A stretch of DNA of 64,000 nt, from assembly GCF_001522545.3 (NCBI RefSeq), contig NC_031772.1, forward strand, positions 2,984,603-3,048,602, written 5' to 3'. The notes beneath the pieces are model-generated. The model saw only the letters and a list, made by a program, of their open reading frames with translations. It had not been told where the DNA came from and ran no database searches. A program made the position numbers and the translations under genes. Position 1 is the stretch's first letter. Every line of letters starts with the position of its first letter. Below are positions 49,691 to 61,510 of the stretch, in pieces. The stretch is from Parus major. Lineage: Eukaryota; Chordata; Aves; Passeriformes; Paridae.

Positions 49691-50485
49691 TCCAGTGCAG
49701 TGTCACTAACAAAAAATTTGGAGGGAGGGACAGCACACTCTGGGTTACATAAACATGTGATAGATGGTCCTGGAATATCTCTACTATATTTTATTTGGGA
49801 TTTTGACAATACTTTTGTGTTGGCAGGTTCATGAAGCTCAATTACTGACAGGAGTCTGTGCTCTTTCCACTGTCTTTTACATGAGCATTATCTCTTTTCT
49901 GATTTACAGTGGGGTTTAGCCTGACTTTGATAATGAGCAGAGCCATTTGCTTATCATTAAAAGAATGTTTACAGTCAGAACTAAAACTGGTCAGAAATGC
50001 TGCATCAGAAGTGCAAAGCTTTTTCTTTGTTTTTGTTTTGTGAGGAGGCTGCTGTTTGTGGGTTTTTTGGGTTTGTTTTTTTTTTGTATGAAATGATTTC
50101 CACAGCATTGTTGTTGCAAACCAGCAACAGATCCAAGTGTTGTTTTTAAAACAACCAAGCCATCCTGCAGCCTCCATGTACCCTGTTAGGAGATGAATAG
50201 AGTCTTGAAAATGCTATATTCTCCATCCAGTGCATCTAAGGGAATACTTAGATTTAAATTTTGTTTCATCCTCTTAGTATGAATTCGTGTCATTACCAAA
50301 TGGTAAACAAAAACAGATGTCAGGCTCACTTTAGAAAAAGTGGTGAGCTTGCAGTTAGATATTGAAGTAAAATACTTCTGAGAGCAGGAGTCTGATATAC
50401 TCCTGTCCTTCCCTTACAAATATTTTTTATATTGGAAATGCCTTTAGTGCCCTTAACTCCTCATAGAAGAAAGTAGCCAAAAATG
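49691..50485. other. Non-coding DNA, no gene seen
   Basis: T/G-rich low-complexity patch at 50020-50090. Nothing else supported. Confidence 0.55.
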
Positions 50486-50507
50486 AAAAAAAAAAAAAAA
50501 AAAAAAA
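50486..50507. repeat. (A)22 homopolymer
   Basis: Twenty-two consecutive A. No recognisable retrocopy precedes it. Confidence 0.95.
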
Positions 50508-53500
50508 GAGTTGGAAATATCAAAGCCATTAGGATGAAGAACTTTGAAAATTTCTGGTTAGTTAAGGGTATTTGTTTATTAAGAAGTGAAGAGAAAAGAA
50601 CATCTGGCCATTAAAATAAGATGAGCAGGCTATGGAATAAATTTATATAAATAAGCCTAGCTTAAAAAGCAGAACAGTTGTGTGCTTTGCTACTAAACAG
50701 ATTTCATGGCAGTACTGCAAACTTGCCAAGATATTAAGTAAATGAAAGCCAGCAATCAAGTCTTTAAGTACATACCTTAATGTCATAAGAGTATTATGGG
50801 CTTACAGAGGAGGAAAGCTTATAAAAGCACTGACCTTCATCTGTGCTGTGAAAGACGTTCAGGTGAGTGGAAACAAGGGCTTTTACAACATTGTAGACAC
50901 CAGCACAGAACAAAAGAATTGTGTGAATGCAAATATTGCAACAAAAGTTGATAATGTGGCTTCTCATTATTCATGAAATCATAATTGAAGGCGCTTTGGT
51001 GTCTCCTGCCAGGAGCTACGAGGCGTTCTCAGGTACAAAAAGTGTTCTGTAAGGGCACAGTCAGTGGAGCAGGGTTCATATTTGCAATGGAAATAGCTTT
51101 TCTCCCCTTGACACAGGGGTAAAGTGTTTACCAGTTTAATGGTATTTAACAGAAAAAAACCCCAGCAAAACAAACAAACATTGGCCTGGATAACTCTTAG
51201 GTGGAAAATAAACAGAGCTGTCAATATTTAGTTCACATCTGCCTGAGCTCCCTGCCTTGATCCCTGTCCTGTTCTGCTGGTTAACTCCACCTCCTCTTCA
51301 TTGTATTGCTCAGCTCCTTTTGGAATCCCTTTTTTCCCTCAGGTGCAAACCTCAGGAGGATTTTTGGGGAGTACTTTGAGCCCTGTTTCACTGCCTTCAT
51401 CCTGCAGGATCCTTCAGGTACTCAGCAGTTTTAGTGACTGCAGCTCTCAGTGCCACTGCACTTCCTGCACATGTGCTCCTCCTTTTAGCCCAAAGAAATC
51501 CTGTTCTGGGGGAAAAGCTCATATTTGAAACCATCTGCATCTGAAACAATCACTGTTTGATTGATTTGAGGAAAACAACTTGTTTTTTTCATTGTGGAAG
51601 TGTTTACCTTAAACTGACTCATTGATAAAATCCTCAGACTTTGAATATTGCATATTGCCACCCAAAAATCACAGTTGGATTTGTGGTTTGGTAAATGATC
51701 AATGACTAAAGAGAAAAATCTGGAATAACCCAGAGCCAGCAAATGTTGAAATTAATACCTGTTGGGTGTTCTGGTGGAGTACACACAGAAGTGTGTATTT
51801 CAATTTTCTTATTAATTGAGAGAAATGAAGGATGCTTTTTTAGTATGTCAAATTATTTTTTAAATAGTAAAATTTAAAAGCCATGTATTTTAATGTAAGG
51901 TGTGAATCCTGTTCATCTCACCTCACTGGGTCTGGCTCTCTGAGTCAGCTGCAATGACTGATTTTGGAGGAGATGAGCAGTTGAATGGAATTAGAAGTAA
52001 AGTATATTAATTCCTAGAAAACTAATAACATTCAGCTTTCTTGTTCCACTGTGTTCCATAATGCAAATTTATCTATCAAAGAGAAGAATGCAGTGCAATT
52101 AAAAAGTGATTAAGAAAGCAAACAAAAACTTGTATTATCAAATTACATCACCATCCCACCAAACATTTAAATTAGTCTTTGAAGGCTCCTCTCAGCTGAA
52201 GCCATTCACAAATTCTAAGTATTTGTGCTAAGAATATAGAACTGAAAATCAGTGGGTTCTTTCAAACCATCAGGTCTTGCTGTAACGTGTAATTCAGCCT
52301 TTCTGAATTAAATGTGTCTCCTGTGGAATTTTGCAGTAGGATTTTCTATAGGATGATGTTGAGAAATTGCAATTTAGCAGATGATCATTAAAAGGACAGT
52401 TATTCTGGTGGTTCTTCACGTTATCTGTGGACTAAAAATTCTCCAGGCTAGCTTTCGAGGAACCAGCTTCAAAGCCAGAGGCTGAGAGCCAGGAATATTT
52501 ATATATATATAAACATATTATAGAGCACAATTCAAAATTTATAGAATATCAGAATATATGGCAAAAGGCAGCACTAAATATTGTTTTTCATTGTGGGTCT
52601 GAGGTTTGTTCTCTCTTGCAGCCACACAGAATCATTGATTGCCTTACCTTGGACAACTGCTTCGATCGTTAATTCTCTTCCATCATGTGGGAGTGCAATT
52701 TTTATGTTTAAATTTGATTTTTGAGCAGCTCAGGTAGTCAGGAGTAAAGGTTTAAATAACAGTAGTCTGGAGCACAACCTAGTTACTCTAAAAATCTGCC
52801 CTCAGTTGCAACTGGGTTATTTCCCAGGTTGTATTTAGAACAGGTCAGGGTTTGAAGCCTCATCCAGGGGGCACCAAAATTAAGGATATTTTTGCTCACG
52901 AGTACAGGGTGGCTTTGATCAGGTTCTGTGGATTTATAGTGTTCTAATTACAAATATCCCACAAATCATTCAGATAATTTATAGACAATACTTTCATATT
53001 ACTGTGTCCAAAGAGATGAGCAAGTGGAAGGCAGAGACTGCAGGTCTCTGTTCTGCATGGATGAACAGACAAGCAGGGTGGGAGGAACCCTGAAATGGAA
53101 TTTCCAGGCTGTGATAGCACAGTATCACCAAACTTCACCTGAATTTTGGACATGGTTCATCTCATGTCTTTTGTTCTTTGTGTGAAGGAGAGCTGAAGGG
53201 TTCACCTGTACTTTTGGGGGGATGTTCCACCCTAACAACATTGTGGACCAGAGATTTATGCTGTGCTAGGGAGGAGCAAGGTAACTCCTTTCTGGCACAA
53301 AGATTCTCACTCTTTTTAAATCAGAACTTCCTTTTTCAGTAGGAACAAACAGGCTCTGGTGCTCACAGCCATATTTTGCATGAAATGCATTGCAGGATCT
53401 CTAGGCAAGTGTGTTGTGGCTTATCTGAGGCCCCAGGGGCTCTGTGATCCTTTTACCTTCTCCTGTTTTTCTACTCTCCTCATTCCCTTCTTGCTGCTGA

Positions 53501-56500
53501 GTTAAAACCTCACTCTGGCTGATACTGAACATTTGTAGATCCACTCAAAATCAGGCTCTGATTCCTCTCCTGCTCCAACATTACTGCAAAATTTAAGCTT
53601 ACTTGTGAAAACTTTGAAAAAGTCAATTAAATTAATTCAATTAAGGAATCAAATTACCAGAAATTAAGAACTTGTTTCATTAATCTGGGGCTGCTTTATC
53701 TAAAAGCCCTATGACAAAAGCAAATGAACCAATTTTTTTTTTACAAAGTATTTAGCTTTAAAATTCATTTTCTTAGGAGAGAAGTTCTGAAGATTACCAT
53801 TTCAAACAAAAGAAGGTGCTTATGGTATGACAATAATGATGACTCTCAAAGGTACATTAATTTTTTAAGCATAGATGTTGAAAAATATGCTGTACATGAG
53901 GTAAATTAGTAGAGAATCATGAGCTTGACTTGCTAGTTTTATCTTCTGCTACAGATAGCCAAATGTCAGGAGTTGCATGTTCAGGGAATTTATTCATCTT
54001 CCTAAATGAGTTTTCATCCAAATAAGAACAAAAGCATTTTCACCTAAATTTCTATGAAATGGCAATTTGCAGAAAATGATAGTTTAGAAAACACCAGCAT
54101 ATGGTGCTTTGAAATGGTTTCCACATTTACTGAGAGCATTGGAGGCAAGAGAGAATTCAGAGAAAAACTAAGCTTAAGAAGTGAGCTGCATTTAATCAGC
54201 CAGGTGCTGCTGTGCTTCCTGAAGCTGTTCTTACTTAAACATAAGAGAAAATTGTCCTGTGGATGTGATCTGACAAAGGAATCAGTTTCCCAAGGAGTCT
54301 GCAGAGTCTCCATCCTTTGGACGAGCTCCAGAGGTGCCCTGGGCACTCTGCTCTGCCTGGCCCTGCTGGGAAAGCAGAGCACACTTTCCTCTGGAGAAAT
54401 CCAGGTGATTGTTCTGCTTTTCACGTGATTTTTGTCCTGTGAACGTGGAGATTTGACCAGGAAAAGTCTTCCCCCTACAGTGGTGAAAATGTCCCACGGG
54501 TGCCCATGAGAAGATAAATGCAGATCCAAGAATTGTAGATATTCTATAACACAAATCCCTCTATAATCAAAGGAGTTTTATTTGGTAAGATAGGAGACTT
54601 AGGAAACTTCCCTTTGTCAAGTTAGATTTTAAATTATCTGCATTCCAGCATTTGTGGAACTTGGGGAATGTTAAATTGCTGCCATGAGTCTATGCTCTTT
54701 TCATCATCTTTTACATCATGTTACCTCTTTTCCTATTTTACATTGTTATACTTTTTCTCTGTTGCCAGGTTAAGGTATTTTAATCTTTCATGCATGCCTC
54801 TCATACTGCACATGCTATTTGGTCTGATTTTACTCTGATTCTTAATTTCATTTGTTCAGACTTTGGTCTTACTCAAACTGTGGGATTCTGTGCAAATACT
54901 CCTAATTTCCACTGCCATGCAGGAGAGCAGATTGATCTCTGGTTGTTGTGGGTTTTCTGTTAGTGGCACTTCTTCTAGTCACTCTACAGCTTTTTTTAAA
55001 AAAATCCTCATTTTTTTTGGCCTCTGTGCAGTGACTGTTTTCTGTGCTGAGTGGAACAAATCCTGTGTTTCGTTGTTTTTTTTTTTGTTTCTTACATTTT
55101 CATTAAGTATCTTATAAAGATATCACTCTATTATCCTACATTAAATTAAGTATATAACATCAAATGTTGCTTGTTTATTCTACAAGCTGTGCTTGTTCTT
55201 TGAAATCCAAGATGATGAGGCAGTGTTGAGGATCAGAGGTATCCAAATACATCCCCAGCAATTTTCACATCAGTGATTAGGGGATTAGCTGGAAACCACA
55301 AGCCTCAAGCCAAAACAGAGCAGGGTGGATTCTGTTATCCCACAAGTAACACTGGGCCATTCTTTTTTTCTAAACAAGACATTATGATTATGGAGCAGCC
55401 AGTAAAAAACAATCTTCTGCTGGTTTGGCTTTTTTTCCAGATTCACAAGCACCTTTCCAAACTCCTGCAAATTCTTGCATGGTGCTTTTTAGGGTTCGAA
55501 GCACCTGGCATTCAATAATTCAGAATCTATGCACCTCTTTTAGTATCAAGTGATACCTGCACATCTCCTCAGTGTGCAGTGCTTATTTACTTACCCTTCC
55601 TGGGATGAGCTGTTTGGGGCAGTGGCTGCACCCAAAATTTGGAGATATTAGTGGGTGAAAAAGAAAGGCAAAAAAACAGAAGGGTCAAAAACAAACAAAC
55701 AAAAAAAAAATGCTGACAAGGATTTATTACCAAATGGCACATGTGGCATGGAAATTGGTGTGTTTTGCCCCTATTTTCTGTTTTCTGGATATAGAATCTA
55801 CTTGTAGGAGAAATGAAAGAATAATCTGAAAGAGGGAAGATGAGAAAGGGAGGTGAGGAGATCAGTGCTGGGCAGCATTGCTCCAGCTGCCAGGGTGTTC
55901 AGGGCCCTGTGGGCATCCCTCAGGTTTGCTGGGGTCTCTTCAAACAGGTAAGTTTTCACCACCCTGGGATGAAGGTTTTCCCCCTCATGTCAATGAGTTT
56001 GTGTCTGCACTTGGTTCTGGGTCTCTCTGGGAATGGGCTGGGGGGTTTTGAGGGTTTTTTTGGTGGTCCCCATCCCTCTCTGTCTGTATTGCTCACTCTT
56101 TGACACCACTTCTGCTTCTGCACTGTCCCGAGGAGGAGAATTGACTCCAGAAAGGTCCTTCCCTACCTCTGAACTGCCCCCTCTTCCCAGGCACATCCAG
56201 GTCTGATTTTAACATTAACCCCTCACTGCCCAGCCTTTCACAGGTGTGCTCCAAACAGCTGGATCAAACTCTATTCGAGCCAAGAGAGTACTGAAATTAA
56301 AGCCAGAGGTGTTAAAAGGGAGGAAAAACCCATGCAGGCTCAATTCACACCTTCTAACAGAATGGGGTAAATAGGTTACAGGCTCTTGCATCCCCATGGC
56401 AGCAGGGAGGGCATGGCTGTGAATGAATTCTGAAGTTTTCTGTCTCCATGTGAGTTTCAACACACAGGTAATAACTATTATAACACTTTGATTAAAAAAA

Positions 56501-57669
56501 AAAAATTAAGAAAAGGTATTTTCTTTAAAACCTGACCTAAGAATCATTTAATCTGTTTATACTTAACATTAAGTTCAGATGGTTGTGCTTCCATGAGAAA
56601 ATTCTGACCTGGAAATAGCTCTCAGCAGAGTCTTTTATAACTCCCAGCAGAGTCTTTTGAGTCTGCAGAGGCAAGGGATGGCAGCTCCTCACTGTTGCCA
56701 TATGGTTTCTTTTGAGCCTCCGCTGGTCAAAATTAAAAATGGACAAGTTTTTTTAGTTCCTTGACATCTCAAGTACCATTGAAAATCCCCAGGCCACAAG
56801 CAGGGAGAAGAATGGAATTTAGCCACATGGAGGGAGAAGAATAGAATGTAAGTTTAGATCAAAATACCACAGTGAAGACAAGGAATGACAATTACAATCT
56901 GTGAGGATTGCCTAGCAGGAGGAAGTTGGGTAATTGTTACAAGGCTGAACAAACAGTCCTCCCTCTGTTGCATTTTCAGACTCTTTTCTTTTTCAATCCA
57001 CACTGCTCCTTTGTAATTTTCCAACCTTTCCCTTGGAAGCAGTGACAGGACCAGCTGAGTGGCAGAGATAGATTGCAGAGATGACCATAATTTTCAATTA
57101 CATCTGAACATAACTGATCCTGCTGAAGACAAGCCCTAACCCATTGGACAGCAGAGATTAGCATAGTCGATTTGAAAAATGTGAGTCTTTGAGCACGGGA
57201 GTGTTTGGGGATTTCTGGGAAGCATCTGTGTTTGTCTAGTTGCACTAAGCACTCCCCAGTGAGGAGGGGATTTTCTAAACCTAATATGCACAGGATTGAT
57301 GAACCCCTGCCTGAACAGTGGCTGCAAAACCAACCCTTCAGGTGATGAACAATCACCTCTGCTTTACCTCAGAGCAGCTCCCTGGGAAAAGACACAGCTT
57401 TTCCCTGGCTGGCCTGGGAGTATTCCAGCTATTAGGGGCGGTAATATTTCCTGAAAATGATGATAATAATGTTTCCAGATGCCACCTGGAAGGGCACTTT
57501 GGATGGATAGAGGCAAGGAATCTGCTATGGGGACTCCCCTGCAGTCTTCTCCTGAGCCTCTCTCACACATTTCCAGATGAAGGTGGCTCCAAAGGAGCAG
57601 CTTTGATGATGTTCCTTGGGAAAAATCCCCTCTGCTGCTGTCCACCTGCATGTTCCTGCCCTGGAACTG
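50508..57669. other. Non-coding DNA, no gene seen
   Basis: No supported gene. The sequence at 50640-50860 is even and non-repetitive and may be conserved. AT-repeat patch near 52498-52520; inverted AATTAA words at 53620-53650. Open frames on opposite strands at 54044-54529 and 54054-54428 overlap and neither resembles a known protein. Confidence 0.5.
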
Positions 57670-57870
57670 ATTGCAGTGAATTGTGGCTGAAAGATCAGCT
57701 GGAATTACAGTGCAATATGCAATGGAATCCTAACTTTAGAAATTGTAACTTTTCAGAGCCGTCAGCTTTAGTCAGTAATGTCGTCGTTTATGGAAAATTT
57801 ACAAAAGGCCTGATATTTATACAATAGCACAGGATTTGCAATAAGCACATTTAATCTTAAACATGATTTT
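57670..57870. promoter_or_regulatory. Candidate conserved non-coding segment
   Basis: Non-repetitive segment with adjacent CpGs in GTAATGTCGTCGTTTATGG (about 57775-57793) within CpG-poor surroundings. It lies at the end of a 169-codon plus-strand frame (57318-57827) that shows no domain. The lack of splice sites argues for a non-coding element rather than an exon. Confidence 0.25.
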
Positions 57871-60800
57871 TCAATAGAAGTAGGAAAAAAAAAATCCTTC
57901 TGGATATAGCTTCAAGCAAATATGTGGAGTCTGCCCAGCCTTTTATTATTTTTCTTTTAAATGACTATCATACACCGTGTGGAATCAGTCCTTTCTGCTC
58001 CCTGCCTGAGACCTGTTCTCAGCTGCTGAGTGCTTGAGACAAAGACACAGGGTAAAATGTGCTGATCTGGAATGTGCTCGTGATCCCTCTGCCCTGCTGA
58101 ACCCCCAGAGAAGGTCAGAGATGCCTCCAGGTGGCTGAATTAAATTCACATTTCTGCAACCTCTCATCAACTATTCTGATTAGAATTTTCTCATCTGATC
58201 CTGAAGACAGGATATCCAAATATCTGATGACAAACTGTATTTCTATTTGTGTGCTGATAACTGTTGAATTGCACTCCCTTCTCTCAGCAGAGCATAAATA
58301 AGGATTCCGTATTCCTATTTTGGTGAATATTAGGCTTTTTCTGGGGAAATCAAAATGATGATGTATTCCCTAATGCAGTTGGTGGAAATTTAGCTAATGA
58401 TTATAGTGCCTATGAGTTTTCTCTGAGGGGAATCTAAATCTTTCTCTCTCTCTCTCTAAGTGTATTTCTTACATGCAATATTAAGTAATGGTAAAATGTT
58501 TAATGTATCTGGGAGAAATTGTCCCTTGCCCTTGTGCCTGGAACGTGTCCAAACTTTGTTGTTAAGATTGCTACTGCTAGACTAAATTATGAAATGTTAC
58601 AACAATAAGAGAATAGTGATGCCAAAAAGTCTGTATAAGATTGATTAGGTTATAATTACACAAAAATTGAATCAGTAAAGAATGCTTTTTCTCTTGATTT
58701 GAAGGAAGCTCTGTTTTCCAGAAGCAGCCACTTGTAGCTCCTAGGATCACTTTATTTAATTGCTCAGTGGTCAGACAGGCCGGCCCACAGCACAGCAGCT
58801 CCACTAATTAGTTATTTGTATAGCAAGGAGACAAAAGGCTCTGTATTTTCTCTTATTTATTTCTGTACATTAAGATAATTTCAGAAATGTATTGGAAATG
58901 TTCCAGGTTTTCACTGGGATGAGATGTGAATTGTTCCTGTGGATTTATTTCTAGAGATGCTAGATTTATTTCTTGGGACACATTTCCATATTACAAAAAC
59001 ACCCATTCTTGCTATAAAATGGATGGAATAGAAATATGAGGGAAAAAGCCTCAGATCCATTTAGGAGAAGCATTTTAGGAAGAGTTTTAGTGCAATAGAG
59101 TGTCCTGTGGAATGCCCACGTTCAGGAAACAGTTGTGCTGAATCATTTTAATAAACTGTTTCATAAAGAAATGGATGCTTTACTGACCAAAAGTAAAACC
59201 CTGTGAACAAATTAACAAAAGAGTAGTTTCACTTTTGACTATTTCTGGGCATTGTTGAAGATAATACAAAGGTATTAGAGGAATTGATCTGTTTTCTAGA
59301 GCACTTCATGCCTAGAAAAGCAATGACCAGCTTATGGCACAGGTCAGGGTGACTTTTTCCACACTCACATGAGCAGGGCTCCACACAAGGAACTGCTTTA
59401 ATTCTCTCTCTTTTTATTTTAAGAATAAAAAAAAATAAAAGGAAGGCTTGACACAAAATTTAAATGCTATTATTAAAAATTTTAACACTCACACTGCAGT
59501 ATGTCAATAGGTAAAGGATTTTATTACCTGTTATTCTTCCATCCTGACCTTTACCAGCCTCTGTGTCTGTTTTCCAGCCTGGTTCATTATGATTGGCTTT
59601 CTATCATGTCACAGCAAGTACAAATTATGGCAAATCTTTGCTGTATCACATGCATTTATAAAGACATTGAAATTTGTCTCTGCATTCCCTGGATCATTCA
59701 GCTTTTTAATGACACTGAACAACAACTGGGGTGAAGGAACACAAGGGTACATGCACGTGTGGGAATTCAGTGTTAGAACTGAAGAGCTGGGTTTGGAGAG
59801 GAAAAAAAGCTCCCAAATTCCTGCATCTATTTTGGGCTAGAAAAACCTCTTTGCTGTTGATAAATGAAAGAGCCAGGCAGCCTCTGTACCCTGCAGTGCT
59901 GGGGGTGTTTCCCAGGTAATGGAGATCAGCAGGAATTTGCCAGAGCTTCCACTGAGGCTGAAGTTTTCACTTTCTGAAGAGGACAAAATGAACACACCTG
60001 GCTAACCTGCAGAATATTGTGAACCCCAGGACAGCAATCTCAGTTGTCCTCAGAGAACTTTTTCCTTAGTTTTATGATTTAGTAGAATACCAAATCCTGG
60101 ACTTCTTGTTCTGGTCAAGCATAAATCCCATTGGGCCCATTCCAAAGTTTCAGGAGGGATCACATCCTTCACAAACCCATTGTTCAGCTCAGCATTTTAA
60201 TGGCATCTGCATCTCTGCCCTGTGAGTTCTGGGGTGAAATGGCCTTGCAGAATGATTGCAGTTTATCTGCACAGGGCCAAGAAAAGGCTCCTACACAGCC
60301 TGAAACCCTCCTGGATCTGTGGGGCTTGGAAGGTGAACAGGCAGCACTGGGACATGGATCTGCTGCCATAAAAAACCACAGTGCCAAGGAAATGTCATCC
60401 CTCTAAGTGTTGAACTGTGATTTTCCTCATTCTGCTTGTTGGGCATTTTTTTTGGGATGAATAACCATACTAGAGGTGATGTTCTCTTGAAAGGAAGACT
60501 GAAAAGAGGAGCAAAAAGAAGACACCAAAGTGAGAGGCAAGGAGGTGAGAGAGATAATGTGGAGAGGACCTGGGAAATACACGAGGTGGATGCAATAAAA
60601 TAGCAAAAGGTCAAAAGGGAAAGGAAGGCAAAGAACGTGCCCATCCTTTTTTCCTCTCTTTCTTTTCCTTTTTTTTTCCTACTGTGTTTATTCTCCTCCA
60701 CTATTTCTGTCTTGGGAGAGGGGCAGAACAGCAACATACAGATAATGTTTTCAAAAGTGCTGGATTTCAGAGTTTCCTCCTCAAGGGGACACACTCATGA

Positions 60801-60950
60801 AGAGTAATTTTTAGTTGGAATCCAGTTACTTTATCTTTCTGTTGTTGCTTGGGGTTCCTTTGGTTCAGTTTGGGGATTTTATTCCTGTTTGAAGCGAGAT
60901 CCTTAGGTTGTTTTCTGTTGGTTTTGGTTTTTTTGGTTCTTTATGCTCCG
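57871..60950. other. Non-coding DNA, no gene seen
   Basis: Includes a short (TC)n run at 58443-58457. The 167-codon minus-strand frame at 60291-60794 has no recognisable domain. No mobile element recognised. Confidence 0.5.
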
Positions 60951-61510
60951 TGTATAATGCAATAGTCACAGCAGTGCTTTGGAAGCCTAAATTCATTGTT
61001 CATTTCTGATGATCTTCCATTAATAGGGACATGGGATTATTTACATAAGGAACACGAAAAGGGGGTTGTAAGACAATCTCTGGACAAAGGCTTGGTGTGT
61101 TTGGGATGCACACGATTCCATCAAGGCATGACTGTACATTCCATATGAACAAGACCTTTCATGCTATGAAGATTTTCTGCTTGCCTGGCAAAGCTCAGAG
61201 CAAAGCTGAAATCAAAGCAGCCTTACTTAGTGAAGCAATTTCATTTTACCTGAAACACTGAGGCTTAAATTATAAGCTTCAGGATGACTCAGTAGAAATA
61301 ATGCATGCATATAAACTACATAATTTTCCTGGAGTATTTTCACAATCAATATAACTGTGTGTTTAAAGTAGGGACCTCAGGTCAATCTTCTAAGCAGTGA
61401 ATGAATAACATATTTTTTATCAGAGAAAAGCTGTTCTATGCAAATAATATCTGACATGAATATTTAATAGATTGTACAGTAGGCAGTAATTGCCAACTAG
61501 TGGGGCATGC
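60951..61510. promoter_or_regulatory. Candidate conserved segment with POU octamer
   Basis: A perfect octamer ATGCAAAT at 61438-61445 is followed within 60 bases by AATATTTAATAG and CAGTAATTGCC words. Further left there is a TGCATGCAT word (about 61303) and retained CpGs near 60950, 61057 and 61110. The block is non-repetitive over about 550 bp. A developmental enhancer is a reasonable guess, unproven without conservation data. Confidence 0.3.

Noticed and set aside
50486..50507. A22 run as the tail of a processed retrocopy
   Set aside because: No gene-like sequence upstream and CR1, the main bird LINE, does not use poly(A) tails.
54044..54529. 161-codon minus-strand frame opposite a 124-codon plus-strand frame
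   Set aside because: Both strands open over the same bases and neither resembles a known protein; likely chance.
57318..57827. 169-codon plus-strand open frame
   Set aside because: No domain, family or splice context, and a similar frame is open on the other strand; length is within chance for this composition.
60291..60794. 167-codon minus-strand open frame
   Set aside because: Low-complexity Lys/Glu stretch followed by hydrophobic runs from poly-purine and poly-pyrimidine tracts; no recognisable protein.
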